Source: Falsihalocynthiibacter sp042445055 (GTDB lineage: Bacteria > Pseudomonadota > Alphaproteobacteria > Rhodobacterales > Rhodobacteraceae). Taken from it: a stretch of DNA of 64,000 bases. The translations under genes and the position numbers were made by a program. This document shows positions 8,828 to 17,902 of this stretch, piece by piece. The stretch is taken from assembly GCF_042445055.1 (NCBI RefSeq), contig NZ_CP170339.1:1426001-1490000 (forward strand), in the 5' to 3' direction. The notes beneath the pieces are model-generated. The model had not been told where the DNA came from, made no database searches, and saw only the letters and a list, made by a program, of their open reading frames with translations. Positions within the stretch are counted from its first letter, which is position 1, and each line of letters starts with the position of its first letter.

Positions 8828-9604
8828 ATGTCGCGTCCAATTGTTGGAATTATTGGCAACCAATACCTCATTAATGATGAATATCCCGCTCAAGCAACCG
8901 GCACGATGAACTGCTGTGCTGTTTCGTCGGTTTCGGGATGTTTGCCTATGATTGTCCCAACTGATCCCCAATTCGTGACCGTCGAAGAGTTGATGGAGGC
9001 CTGCGATGGCTTTCTGTTTACGGGTGCGCGCGCCAATGTGCATCCTGAAGAATATGGCGAAGCGGAAACCGAAGCGCACGGTACCTTTGATAGGGCGCGC
9101 GATGCGATCACGCTTCCGCTTATCCGCGCCTGCGTAGAGAGAGGCATGCCGATTTTCGGAATTTGCCGCGGGTTTCAAGAAGTTAACGTTGCAATGGGCG
9201 GGTCGCTCTACCCCGAAATCCGCGAGCTAGAAGGGCGCAGCAACCACCGCATGCCGCCCGATGGAACGCTCGAAGAGAAGTTTGAGCTGCGCCACGACGT
9301 GACCCTAAGTCCAGATGGCCCGTTTCAGAAGGTGTTTGGGGCACAGACCGTCTTGACCAACACCTTGCATGGTCAAGGCATCAAGCAAGCGGGGCCGCGC
9401 GTAGTGATCGATGGCTTTGCGCCCGACGGAACGCCTGAGGCAATCTATATCAAGGACGCTCCCGGATTTACGCTTTCGGTGCAGTGGCACCCAGAGTGGA
9501 ACGCGCAGGCAGACAATGTTTCGCGTCCGCTGTTTGAGGCGTTCGGCCATGCGGTGCACCAATGGGCCGCAGCCAAGCGCGCTCCGGCGTCTGTTCCCGC
9601 ATAA
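8828..9604 (+). CDS. Class I glutamine amidotransferase-like gamma-glutamyl hydrolase (peptidase C26)
   Basis: 258 residues. The class I amidotransferase triad is visible: nucleophile Cys113 in FGICRGFQE, and His221 and Glu223 in VQWHPEWNA. The absence of a synthetase domain and the start PIVGIIGNQYLI fit the PuuD-like gamma-glutamyl-gamma-aminobutyrate hydrolase group, which frees GABA in putrescine breakdown. The exact substrate cannot be read from sequence, and no other puu gene is nearby. The ATG follows GGAGAG, which is part of an inverted repeat that may control the gene. alkB follows 57 bases later on the same strand. Confidence 0.85.
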   Translation: MSRPIVGIIGNQYLINDEYPAQATGTMNCCAVSSVSGCLPMIVPTDPQFVTVEELMEACDGFLFTGARANVHPEEYGEAETEAHGTFDRARDAITLPLIRACVERGMPIFGICRGFQEVNVAMGGSLYPEIRELEGRSNHRMPPDGTLEEKFELRHDVTLSPDGPFQKVFGAQTVLTNTLHGQGIKQAGPRVVIDGFAPDGTPEAIYIKDAPGFTLSVQWHPEWNAQADNVSRPLFEAFGHAVHQWAAAKRAPASVPA

Positions 9605-9661
9605 GCGAGTTCCTGCATCAAACGGAGTGCATTGTTGCTTTGTTTCAGGTAGCATTGCGCT

Positions 9662-10312
9662 ATGCAAAGCGGCCTCTTTGATGACATTCCTCAAGCTCCT
9701 GTAACCCTCGCTGAGGGGGCTGTTGTGTTGCCCCAATTCGTTGGGGACCGCAGCGTGGCGATTACCGAGGGATTACTCGCGGTCGCCAAAGCTGCGCCGT
9801 TTCGCAACATGGTCACCCCCGGAGGGCGCAGGATGTCGGTTGCCATGACAAACTGCGGACCACTCGGATGGGTAAGCGACGCGCAGGGGTATCGCTATAC
9901 TGCGCATGATCCGATCGGTGGAGCGGCGTGGCCCGAAATGCCGCAAGTGTTTGCTGTACTCGCGAAAGAGGCAGCGAATGCGGCGGGGTATGAGGGCTTT
10001 GTGCCGGACGCATGTTTGATTAACCGCTATGATATAGGTTCGAAACTTTCCCTGCATCAGGACCGTGACGAAGAAGGCTTCGAGCATCCCATCGTTTCGG
10101 TATCGCTTGGCATTCCGGCTGTTTTCCTGTTTGGCGGGCTAAATCGCAGCGATCCCAAGCGAAAAATTCAGTTGGAGCACGGTGACGTCGTTGTTTGGGG
10201 TGGGTCTTCGCGGCTTAGATATCACGGCATCCAGCCGATCAAAGACGCGCAGCATCCCGCGCTGGGGCCATTCAGATATAACCTGACGTTTCGGCGCGCC
10301 AAAGAGAGCTAA
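9662..10312 (+). CDS. alkB: Alkylated DNA repair dioxygenase AlkB
   Basis: 216 residues, typical of AlkB, the Fe(II)/2-oxoglutarate enzyme that oxidatively removes methyl groups from N1-methyladenine and N3-methylcytosine. The facial triad is visible: His132 and Asp134 in SLHQDRDEE and His188 in RLRYHGIQP. The 2-oxoglutarate and C-terminal arginines sit in FRYNLTFRR (Arg205, Arg211). The segment CLINRYDIGSKL is the family NxYxxG-type region. Its stop codon overlaps that of the convergent GNAT gene. No ada or aidB gene is adjacent. Confidence 0.94.
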   Translation: MQSGLFDDIPQAPVTLAEGAVVLPQFVGDRSVAITEGLLAVAKAAPFRNMVTPGGRRMSVAMTNCGPLGWVSDAQGYRYTAHDPIGGAAWPEMPQVFAVLAKEAANAAGYEGFVPDACLINRYDIGSKLSLHQDRDEEGFEHPIVSVSLGIPAVFLFGGLNRSDPKRKIQLEHGDVVVWGGSSRLRYHGIQPIKDAQHPALGPFRYNLTFRRAKES

Positions 10313-10788
10313 CCGAGGTCCTTGGCCATCTGGAAACGCTCAATCGATTGACCGTTATACGTGATCGTCTCGGCCAATGTGACTTCCCATCCCTGTGTTT
10401 CAAAGAAGGGGCGGGCGAGGTGGCTTGCTTCAGTGAAGAGGCGTTCAAGCTCAAGCTTCTTCGCGTCTTCCTCAATGTGCTTGTAGAGACTACGGGCCAC
10501 CCCTTGGCGTGTCATGTCAGGCGCGACGAATGCCAAATCAACATGTCCGTCACCCTCCATCGACATAAAGCCAACGGGCGTACTATCACTTATCGCCACC
10601 CAGCAGGATTGGTTGCTCAAGCGTGTGGGCCAGTTTTCTGGCATTTTCGCCGACGGTGCCCACGCTTTGCGCTGCTCTTCATTGTAGTGCGCAATGGTCC
10701 CGCGACGGACAGCATTGTAAAAAACGTCGAAGCACGCGGCTGCATCAGCTTTGGAAAATCTGCGGTAAATCAACATCTCGATACTCAT
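10309..10788 (-). CDS. GNAT family N-acetyltransferase
   Basis: 159 residues with the GNAT fold order: an N-terminal alpha/beta unit (YRRFSKADAAACFDVFYNAV), a central strand VGFMSMEGDGHVDLAFVAPD, and the acetyl-CoA-binding turn TRQGVARSLYKHIEE, a version of the Q/RxxGxG/A motif. The last part, FFETQGWEVTLAETITYNG, is also typical. This subfamily often has undefined substrates. Its stop overlaps the alkB stop, and its promoter would lie in the long gap upstream of pntA. Confidence 0.85.
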   Translation of the reverse strand: MSIEMLIYRRFSKADAAACFDVFYNAVRRGTIAHYNEEQRKAWAPSAKMPENWPTRLSNQSCWVAISDSTPVGFMSMEGDGHVDLAFVAPDMTRQGVARSLYKHIEEDAKKLELERLFTEASHLARPFFETQGWEVTLAETITYNGQSIERFQMAKDLG

Positions 10789-11269
10789 GGTGTTGTTAGG
10801 AAGCCGATCAAATCGAAGCTCAGATCACAGGTCAAGCTAGATTTGTTATGACTACATCTGAATTTTTTCGAGTAAATGGACTAGAGTGGCTCAACGTTTG
10901 AGTGGCCGTTGGAAATACGGCGCTAAAGAGGGGCTTTATGTCGCCGAGAATTATGGGACGAATTTTTGATGGGTGATGGTTTCGGACGGGATCTTCTTGA
11001 TCTGCTTCGTTTGGTTGGGTTTTATTGGTAACATATTAATAAATATATAGTAAGTGGAGATGTGGGGGATGAGGGAGGCGGTATTGAACTACGCTGTCTT
11101 GCAGCCTTATTAGGTTGTTTTGGTCAGACCATATATCACTGATCGCGAGTATAAATCACCCCAAAATCCGCTGACTATTTTTTGTGCAAACCCTCTAAAA
11201 TAGGTGTGCTTCCAGCGCACAAATCCAATGAATTCGAGGCCTTGTTAGCGCTAAAGCTCTGCACGGTGG
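10789..11269. other. Long AT-rich gene-free stretch between the GNAT gene and the pntA promoter
   Basis: The whole gap from 10789 to 11355 (567 bases) holds no supported gene on either strand; its last part carries the pntA promoter candidate. The middle, near 11020-11050, is noticeably AT-rich (for example AACATATTAATAAATATATA). Around 11066-11105 the minus strand contains GTTCAATAC, resembling a tRNA T-arm, but flanking stems do not pair. It may hold promoters for the divergent genes, a small RNA or a decayed sequence. Confidence 0.4.
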
Positions 11270-11298
11270 TTGAGTAAACGACATCTGCAAGCTATGAG
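11270..11298 (+). promoter_or_regulatory. Candidate promoter of pntAB
   Basis: TTGAGT at 11270-11275 and TATGAG at 11293-11298 are separated by exactly 17 bases, each matching the sigma-70 consensus at four of six positions. The start codon is 57 bases past the -10 box. Confidence 0.4.
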
Positions 11299-11355
11299 AA
11301 ACGGCACCCCAATACTTGGTATATGGGGGTTGATGAGAGAAAGGGGATATGTGCT

Positions 11356-12930
11356 GTGAAAATCGGAGCACCGAAGGAGATATTTGAAGGAGAGTCACGC
11401 GTTGCGATGACACCGGAAAGCGCTCTCCAATTACAGAAATTGGGTTACGAATGCGCGATTGAGACCGGTGCGGGTAAGGCCGCTGGTTTTGACGATGCCG
11501 CCTATAAAGAGGCAGGCGTCGAAATCATTAAAACGGCTGCCGCGCTTTTTAAGGCTTGTGACATTATCGCCAAAGTTCGGCAACCCAACGCGACAGAAAC
11601 CAAGCGACTGACGTCGGGTCAAACGCTGATTTCTTTCTTCAATCCTGCGGGCAATGCCGAGGGTATGGAAGCAGCACGCGCCCAAGGCGCGAATGTGATA
11701 GCCATGGAAATGGTGCCGCGCATCTCACGCGCCCAGAAGATGGACGCTTTGTCCTCGATGGCCAATATTGCCGGTTATCGTGCGGTTATCGAAGCGGGTA
11801 ACAACTTTGGCCGTTTCTTTACCGGTCAGATCACTGCGGCGGGTAAAGTGCCGCCGGCGAAGGTTCTAGTTGTTGGTGCAGGTGTGGCTGGTCTTGCTGC
11901 AATTGGTACAGCAACGAGCCTTGGTGCCGTAACTTATGCGTTTGACGTGCGTCCGGAAGTGGCCGAGCAGGTTGAATCCATGGGCGCCGAGTTTGTTTTC
12001 CTTGATTTTGAAGAAGAGCAACAAGACGGTGCCGCAACGGGCGGTTATGCTTCTGTCTCAAGCCCCGAGTTCCGCGAAGCGCAGCTAGCAAAGTTCCGCG
12101 AGTTGGCCCCAGAGATTGATATCGTTATTACAACGGCCTTGATCCCGAACCGCGAAGCGCCAGAGCTTTGGACCGAAGACATGGTCGCAGCGATGAAGCC
12201 TGGTTCCGTTATCGTGGACCTTGCGGCCGAAAAGGGCGGTAACTGTAAACTGACAGTAGCAGATGAAAAGATCGTCACCAAGAACGGCGTGACCATCATT
12301 GGTTACACAGATTTCCCAAGCCGTATGGCCGCCCAGGCATCGACGCTTTATGCAACAAACATCCGTCACATGATGACCGATCTAACCCCTGAAAAAGACG
12401 GTAAGATCGTGCACAACATGGAAGACGACGTGATCCGTGGCGCAACTGTGACCTTTGAAAATGAGATCACCTTCCCGCCGCCGCCCCCAAAGGTGGCCGC
12501 AATCGCAGCGCAAAAGCCCAAAGCGGCGGCGCCCGAATTGACGGCCGAAGAAAAGCGCGCCGCAGAAGTTGCAGCGTTCAAAGCGCAGACAAAACAGCAG
12601 GTTACACTGTTGGGTGTCGGTGCTGCTCTCTTGCTCGGGGTTGGCCTTGTGGCCCCCGCGAGCTTCATGCAGCACTTTATCGTGTTCGTTCTGGCTGTCT
12701 TTGTTGGCTTCCAAGTGATCTGGAATGTCGCGCACTCGCTTCACACGCCTTTGATGGCGGTGACGAACGCGATTTCGTCGATCATTATTCTCGGAGCTCT
12801 GATGCAGATTGGGTCAAGTAGCTTCCTTGTGGTCATTCTCGCCGCGCTTTCGGTCTTTATGGCTGCGATCAACATTTTCGGCGGTTTCCTCGTCACACGG
12901 CGCATGCTTGCCATGTTCCAGAAATCTTAA
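11356..12930 (+). CDS. pntA: NAD(P) transhydrogenase subunit alpha
   Basis: 524 residues from a GTG start at 11356, chosen because the protein then begins with the family start (V/M)KIGAPKEIFEGESRVAMTP and AAGGGG lies 9 bases upstream. An ATG at 11323 would add eleven atypical residues. The cytosolic NAD(H)-binding domain includes VLVVGAGVAGLAAIGTA, PNREAPELWTEDMV and DLAAEKGGNC. An Ala/Pro/Lys-rich linker at about residues 375-410 leads to four membrane helices. With PntB it couples hydride transfer from NADH to NADP+ to proton entry. pntB follows after 12 bases. Confidence 0.96.
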   Translation: MKIGAPKEIFEGESRVAMTPESALQLQKLGYECAIETGAGKAAGFDDAAYKEAGVEIIKTAAALFKACDIIAKVRQPNATETKRLTSGQTLISFFNPAGNAEGMEAARAQGANVIAMEMVPRISRAQKMDALSSMANIAGYRAVIEAGNNFGRFFTGQITAAGKVPPAKVLVVGAGVAGLAAIGTATSLGAVTYAFDVRPEVAEQVESMGAEFVFLDFEEEQQDGAATGGYASVSSPEFREAQLAKFRELAPEIDIVITTALIPNREAPELWTEDMVAAMKPGSVIVDLAAEKGGNCKLTVADEKIVTKNGVTIIGYTDFPSRMAAQASTLYATNIRHMMTDLTPEKDGKIVHNMEDDVIRGATVTFENEITFPPPPPKVAAIAAQKPKAAAPELTAEEKRAAEVAAFKAQTKQQVTLLGVGAALLLGVGLVAPASFMQHFIVFVLAVFVGFQVIWNVAHSLHTPLMAVTNAISSIIILGALMQIGSSSFLVVILAALSVFMAAINIFGGFLVTRRMLAMFQKS

Positions 12931-12942
12931 AGGGGCAGATCA

Positions 12943-14376
12943 ATGGATTATGGATTTACAACTGCGGCATATGTTGTCGCCGCGGTACTCTTCATCTTGT
13001 CCCTCGGTGGATTGTCGGGCCAAGAGAGCGCTAAACGAGCTGTTTGGTATGGCATTGCCGGTATGGCGCTCGCCGTATTCGCAACGCTTATCGGGCCGGG
13101 TGCAGGGCTTTGGCCGCTGTCGGTCTTGTTGATCGTTGCTGGCGGCGCGATTGGCTATGTCGTAGCAACCCGCGTTCAAATGACGGAAATGCCGCAACTT
13201 GTGGCGGCTATGCACTCGCTGGTTGGTTTGGCGGCGGTCTTCGTCGGCTATGTTGCGCATATTGAGCTTGGCCGTGTCTTGGGCATGGACGAAGCAGCGA
13301 AGCATGGGCTTGACGGTTTTGCGGGCCTATTGGCGCACAAAACGGGTGTTGAGGTCGCGATCCTTCGGGTGGAACTGTTCCTTGGTATCTTTATCGGTGC
13401 GATCACCTTTACGGGTTCCGTAATTGCTTATGGTAAACTTGCTGGCAAAGTGGATTCTGCGGCGAAAAAGCTTCCGGGCGGTCATATGCTGAACGCGGGT
13501 GCCGCTGCGATTTCGCTGCTTTGCTTGGTCTGGTACTTTAACACTGGTGGCTTCCTGCCATTGTTCCTTATGACCTTGGCGGCGCTGTTTATCGGTTACC
13601 ACCTCATCATGGGGATCGGCGGCGCGGACATGCCTGTAGTTGTTTCGATGCTCAACAGCTATTCTGGTTGGGCTGCGGCAGCGATTGGTTTCTCGCTCAG
13701 CAACGATCTCTTGATTGTCACGGGTGCCTTGGTTGGTTCCTCGGGTGCGATCTTGAGTTACATCATGTGTAAGGCGATGAACCGCAGCTTTGTCTCGGTT
13801 ATTCTCGGGGGCTTTGGTGGCTCTACGGGGCCTGCGATGGAAGTCGAAGGCGAGCAGATTGCCATAGATGCAGACGGTGTTGCCACGGCGCTTGATGAAG
13901 CGGACAGCGTTATAATCATCCCAGGTTACGGTATGGCCGTAGCTCAGGCACAGCAATCCGTGTCCGAACTTACCAAACGCTTGCGGGCTAAGGGCAAGAA
14001 CGTGCGTTTCGCGATCCACCCAGTGGCTGGTCGTTTGCCGGGACACATGAATGTGCTCTTGGCAGAGGCCAAAGTTCCGTATGACATTGTCATGGAGATG
14101 GATGAAATCAACGACGATTTCCCGACCACCGACGTGGCAATTGTGATCGGATCAAACGACATCGTGAACCCCGCCGCACAAGAAGACCCCAACAGCCCTA
14201 TTGCTGGGATGCCCGTTCTCGAGTGCTGGAAAGCCAAGCAGGTCTTCGTGTCCAAGCGCGGTCAGGGAACTGGTTACTCCGGTATCGAGAACCCGCTGTT
14301 CTATAAGGAAAATACGCGGATGTTCTATGGTGATGCCAAGGCGTCACTGGATCAGCTTTTGACGATGATCGACTAG
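12943..14376 (+). CDS. pntB: NAD(P) transhydrogenase subunit beta
   Basis: 477 residues, the normal length. The N-terminal half is a bundle of about nine membrane helices that carries proton translocation. The C-terminal cytosolic domain binds NADP(H), as shown by the motifs IIPGYGMAVAQAQ, FAIHPVAGRLPGHMNVLLAE, VIGSNDIVNPAA and KRGQGTGYSGIENPLF. It forms one operon with pntA, and a good hairpin terminator lies 26 bases after its stop. Confidence 0.97.
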   Translation: MDYGFTTAAYVVAAVLFILSLGGLSGQESAKRAVWYGIAGMALAVFATLIGPGAGLWPLSVLLIVAGGAIGYVVATRVQMTEMPQLVAAMHSLVGLAAVFVGYVAHIELGRVLGMDEAAKHGLDGFAGLLAHKTGVEVAILRVELFLGIFIGAITFTGSVIAYGKLAGKVDSAAKKLPGGHMLNAGAAAISLLCLVWYFNTGGFLPLFLMTLAALFIGYHLIMGIGGADMPVVVSMLNSYSGWAAAAIGFSLSNDLLIVTGALVGSSGAILSYIMCKAMNRSFVSVILGGFGGSTGPAMEVEGEQIAIDADGVATALDEADSVIIIPGYGMAVAQAQQSVSELTKRLRAKGKNVRFAIHPVAGRLPGHMNVLLAEAKVPYDIVMEMDEINDDFPTTDVAIVIGSNDIVNPAAQEDPNSPIAGMPVLECWKAKQVFVSKRGQGTGYSGIENPLFYKENTRMFYGDAKASLDQLLTMID

Positions 14377-14401
14377 GCTCTGCCTACTCTAGAATACAAT
14401 G

Positions 14402-14436
14402 CGCCCCGCGATTTCTCGTGGGGTGTTTTGCGTTTT
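14402..14436 (+). terminator. Rho-independent terminator after pntAB
   Basis: CCCCGCG (14404-14410) pairs with CGTGGGG (14417-14423) around a 6-base loop, and is followed by TGTTTTGCGTTTT. Confidence 0.75.
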
Positions 14437-14549
14437 AGGAGGGTGTGGTATACCGTTGTGTACCTATAAGGCATTGAAAGGGATGAATATTTTTCTTGTT
14501 TGGTGTCTTGCACACCTTTAGATGAATAGTAACTCGAACAGGAGAAACT

Positions 14550-15842
14550 ATGTCGCCCCTCAAGGATCACCCTCAACGGTTTCAGCTATCGAATGCACTT
14601 CATGCGCGACCATTCCCCGCGTTCGAGGCGCCTGCACAGGTGGCATTCCTGACGTTATTGACGGGCGCTTCGCAAACGCGCGACATGGGGCGGGAACACG
14701 AACATCTGATCGCGCTGCTTGACCGCTACGGGGCAGCGCATCCTACTCCTGACGCTCCTCATTATTTTGGTACGATCGGCCGCCACCAACTTAGATGGGA
14801 AAGTCACAGCGAGTTTGTGACCTATACGATCATCACTAAGGGGAGTGCCACGAAGCCCTTTGAGTTCAAAGCGTTTGATGTCTTTCCACAAGATTGGTTG
14901 GCCGAAGCCCCCGGAGAGCGGATCACATCGGGCCTGATCCACGTCGCTCATATGCCAGAAATCGAGAAGGTAACAGAATGCCTCGCCGAGTGGTTCGTGC
15001 CAGAAAGCCTTGCCGTCAGTCACGTGCTGGACCACGCGGCTGTGATGGCTTCGGATTTCCGCATAGATGAAGGCGGCCACGTCCGCTATGCGCTGTTCGT
15101 GCAGAAGGATGTCGGAATGCAGCGGGTCGGGCGCATTCTGCAACGTATCTGCGAGATTGAAACATACAAGACCGCAGCGCTATTGGGCTATCTTCGGGCG
15201 CAAGTGTTGATGCGCGATTTGGGCGTAAAGGATGAAGAGCTTGCAGAGCTTGTCCGACGGATGTCCGAACAGGATGCCCCCGCTGAGGAAACTCTAGCGG
15301 AGTTGATGAAGCTTGCCGCATGGTTTGAGAAGCAAACGGCGGACGTGAGCTATCGTTTTGGTGCGACGATTGCCTATGGCGCGATTGTTAACCAACGGAT
15401 TTCCGTCCTTCGGGAGGAGCGCTTCTTGGGGCGGCAAACCTTCGCAGAGTTCATGATGCGGCGGTTCGATCCTGCGATGCGAACAACCAAGGCCGCCTCG
15501 CGCCTGCTGCAAAGTATGTCGGACCGCGCGTTGAGGGCAGGGGAGTTATTGCGTACCCGCGTTGACGTTGTACGTAGCGCTCAGAACCAAGCGATCCTTC
15601 GCAGTATGGACCGCCGCGCTGATCTACAACTGCGATTGCAAGAAACAGTTGAGGGGCTCTCGGTCGTGGCGGTGAGTTATTACGGCGTGAACCTTTTGAC
15701 CTATGTGCTATCACCCTTCGCCAAGCATGCGGGCATTGATAAGGTCTGGCTCACAGCCATCCTTGTGCCGTTTGTCGTACTCGGAGTGTGGAGCGTCATG
15801 CGGCGTATTAAGTCGCGCATATCCGGCGCGAATAAGAAGTAG
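14550..15842 (+). CDS. DUF3422 family membrane-anchored protein
   Basis: 430 residues matching the DUF3422 family, seen in the opening HPQRFQLSNALHARPFPAFEAPAQVAFLT and in a long helical middle. Two hydrophobic segments near the C-terminus (about residues 370-388 and 396-415) suggest a hairpin anchor in the inner membrane, with most of the chain cytosolic. The function is unknown; the layout recalls CorA-like coiled proteins, but the GMN motif of CorA is absent. AGGAGAA lies 6 bases before the ATG. It follows pntAB on the same strand, beyond a terminator, and ends convergent with the peptide-transporter operon. Confidence 0.8.
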   Translation: MSPLKDHPQRFQLSNALHARPFPAFEAPAQVAFLTLLTGASQTRDMGREHEHLIALLDRYGAAHPTPDAPHYFGTIGRHQLRWESHSEFVTYTIITKGSATKPFEFKAFDVFPQDWLAEAPGERITSGLIHVAHMPEIEKVTECLAEWFVPESLAVSHVLDHAAVMASDFRIDEGGHVRYALFVQKDVGMQRVGRILQRICEIETYKTAALLGYLRAQVLMRDLGVKDEELAELVRRMSEQDAPAEETLAELMKLAAWFEKQTADVSYRFGATIAYGAIVNQRISVLREERFLGRQTFAEFMMRRFDPAMRTTKAASRLLQSMSDRALRAGELLRTRVDVVRSAQNQAILRSMDRRADLQLRLQETVEGLSVVAVSYYGVNLLTYVLSPFAKHAGIDKVWLTAILVPFVVLGVWSVMRRIKSRISGANKK

Positions 15843-15855
15843 CACACAAGAAATT

Positions 15856-15879
15856 GGCGCGGGAATTGCTCCCCGCGCC
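15856..15879. terminator. Bidirectional hairpin between convergent operons
   Basis: GGCGCGGG (15856-15863) pairs with CCCGCGCC (15872-15879), with an 8-base loop, in the 44-base gap between the DUF3422 stop and the permease stop. The tails are only moderately T-rich on either strand. Confidence 0.6.
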
Positions 15880-15886
15880 GTCATGT

Positions 15887-16810
15887 TTACCGCCCGCGAA
15901 TGCGCGGATCCAGTGCGTCGCGCAGGCCATCGCCCACATAGTTAACCGCAAGCACTGTCAACGAAATTGCGGCACCCGGCCACAAGACGCGCTCGGGGTA
16001 TTGCTGCAGATAATCAACTCCATCAAACAACAGCCGCCCCCAAGTTGGGAAATCGGGCGGGAACCCGAGACCGAGGAAGGATAGCGCGCTTTCGGTGATA
16101 ATTGCGTTCGCAATCCCGAGGGTCGCAGACACCATGATCGGAGACATAACGTTTGGAAGGATATGCCGAGAGATCATCTTGGGCGGCGATGTTCCAATTG
16201 AATGGGCCGCCAGAACAAACTCCCGCTCCTTAAGTGCCAGAACATCGCCGCGCACGATCCGTGCCGCTTGCATCCAGCTCGTTACGCCAATGGCAAAAAC
16301 CATCAGTACAAAGATGCCACCCTCTGGTCCGAAGATCGAGCTAAGCCGATCCCGAAACAGCATGATGATCACGAGCAACAGAGGCAAAAGCGGCAACGCA
16401 AGGAATAGATCGGTCAGACGCATCAGCGGGCCGTCTAGCCGTTTGAAATAGCCCGCAATTACCCCGACAAACGTGCCAAGTAGCAGCGAAATACCCATCG
16501 CTGTAAGGCCCACTGCCATCGAAACCTGCCCACCGGCCATCATACGCGCAAAGGTATCGCGCCCAAGCTGGTCGGTGCCGAAGGGATGCGCAAAACTTGG
16601 CGTTTGATTGCGCGCGCGGATGTCGATGAACGTGGGATCAATCGGCCAGAGCCACGGCCCAATCGTCACAAACAACAGGATAACCGTAAAGAAGAACAGT
16701 CCGATCATCGCGCCCTTGTGGGTTTTGAACTGATCCCAGACGTCCCACCATTGGCTGCGCGGTGCTTCCTGATCAACGATATCGTTTGAATGTACAGCTG
16801 TCTTAGTCAT
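15887..16810 (-). CDS. Peptide ABC transporter permease (OppC/DppC type)
   Basis: 307 residues from the ATG at 16810, which has AAGGAT upstream and overlaps the previous permease gene by 8 bases. A longer reading from 16852 would add 14 residues. Inner-membrane protein with an N-terminal helix after a cytosolic lead (FKTHKGAMIGLFFFTVILLF), a periplasmic segment with HPFGTDQLGRDTFARMM (a hallmark of OppC proteins) and five further helices. The EAA loop is EREFVLAAHSIGTSPPKMIS. It pairs with the OppB-type permease to form the channel. Confidence 0.93.
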   Translation of the reverse strand: MTKTAVHSNDIVDQEAPRSQWWDVWDQFKTHKGAMIGLFFFTVILLFVTIGPWLWPIDPTFIDIRARNQTPSFAHPFGTDQLGRDTFARMMAGGQVSMAVGLTAMGISLLLGTFVGVIAGYFKRLDGPLMRLTDLFLALPLLPLLLVIIMLFRDRLSSIFGPEGGIFVLMVFAIGVTSWMQAARIVRGDVLALKEREFVLAAHSIGTSPPKMISRHILPNVMSPIMVSATLGIANAIITESALSFLGLGFPPDFPTWGRLLFDGVDYLQQYPERVLWPGAAISLTVLAVNYVGDGLRDALDPRIRGR

Positions 16811-17810
16811 AACGGATCCTTGGGTCGAGAATGCCATAAAGAACATCTGCAATAAGGTTGAAGAGGATAATCAGGATCGCGAAAATCACGGTCAGTGTTT
16901 GCACTGTCGGAAGATCGTTGGCCTGAATAGCTGTGATGAGCAACTGCCCAAGACCATTCACCTTGAAAACCTGCTCGGTGATAATGGCGCCCGAAAATAC
17001 CGTCGGAATGCCGAGGGCAATCACCGTGACCACTGGGATCATCGAGTTGCGAAGCACGTGCACAAGGACGACTGTTTTCTCGCCCAAACCTTTGGCACGG
17101 GCGGTGCGCACATAGTCCTGATTGAGGTTATCCAGCATCGAAGCACGCATGAAGCGGCTGATCTGGGCTGCATTATAAAGCGCGAGCACAAATACTGGCA
17201 TGATCATCTGTTTAATCTGGAACACGAACGAGGACCAATCCGTGACCCTGTGGGTCGTGTCATAGATCGAGGGGAACCAGTTTAGCTGAACCGAGAAGAT
17301 GACGATCAGCAATACGCCCGTAAAGAATGTCGGTACCGAGAAGCCGATCATCGAAACGAATGTCCCGATCTGGTCAAAGATAGAGTACTGGCGATAGGCC
17401 GAAATTACCCCGATAGGGAGTGCGATTAGCGTGCCCAATACATAGGAAAGCCCGACAACCCAAAGGGTCTGGGGGATGCGCTGAGCGACTACTTCCATCA
17501 CGGAAGAACGCCATTGCCAGCTAATGATACGGGGCATGCCTTCGGCAACCGAAGTGCCAAAGATAGCGTCAAAGAGATAGAGTGGTTCGACAACGTAGAA
17601 TTGATAGAGCCATTTCACAAAGCGCACAGGTATGGGCTGTCCAAGGCCAAGGGCCTCGCGCATTTGCGCTTTGACTTCTGGAGGAACGGTCAGCGGGACC
17701 GCGGCCATCGGGTCGCCCGGCGCAAGTTCCAGAAGCAGGAAGATCGCTAGGGAAATGATGATAAGGGTAGGGATCGCAATCAAAAGCCTGCGAATAGTGA
17801 AAGTCAGCAT
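16803..17810 (-). CDS. Peptide ABC transporter permease (OppB/DppB type)
   Basis: 335 residues. Begins with the OppB-type first helix (FTIRRLLIAIPTLIIISLAI) and has the conserved LLELAPGDP next to it, then a large periplasmic loop and five more helices. The EAA cytoplasmic loop is visible as DYVRTARAKGLGEKTVVLVH. It overlaps the downstream permease gene by 8 bases, indicating coupled translation. The operon order is binding protein, OppB-type, OppC-type, while the ATPase is encoded divergently. The transported substrate is probably a di- or oligopeptide or a related N-acylated compound. Confidence 0.94.
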   Translation of the reverse strand: MLTFTIRRLLIAIPTLIIISLAIFLLLELAPGDPMAAVPLTVPPEVKAQMREALGLGQPIPVRFVKWLYQFYVVEPLYLFDAIFGTSVAEGMPRIISWQWRSSVMEVVAQRIPQTLWVVGLSYVLGTLIALPIGVISAYRQYSIFDQIGTFVSMIGFSVPTFFTGVLLIVIFSVQLNWFPSIYDTTHRVTDWSSFVFQIKQMIMPVFVLALYNAAQISRFMRASMLDNLNQDYVRTARAKGLGEKTVVLVHVLRNSMIPVVTVIALGIPTVFSGAIITEQVFKVNGLGQLLITAIQANDLPTVQTLTVIFAILIILFNLIADVLYGILDPRIRYD

Positions 17811-17866
17811 ACGGAAAATCCCTGCCGGTTTTTATCGGCTATGTTTTTATGATTATGAGAGAAAGA

Positions 17867-17888
17867 GGACGCCCCCGAAGGGGCGCCC
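17867..17888 (-). promoter_or_regulatory. UUCG-tetraloop hairpin between binding-protein and permease genes
   Basis: On the minus strand a 9-bp GC-rich stem with one G-T pair encloses a TTCG tetraloop, 14 bases past the binding-protein stop codon. The tail (TCTTTCTCTC) is only partly T-rich. Such hairpins after a binding-protein gene usually limit transcription or protect the upstream mRNA, giving more binding protein than permease. That role here is inferred. Confidence 0.6.
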
Positions 17889-17902
17889 AATTTCGCATAT
17901 GC

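Noticed and set aside
11060..11140. Possible tRNA gene or relic on the minus strand (GTTCAATAC T-arm-like stretch)
   Set aside because: Only the T-loop resembles a tRNA; the T stem has mismatches and no acceptor, D or anticodon stem can be drawn.
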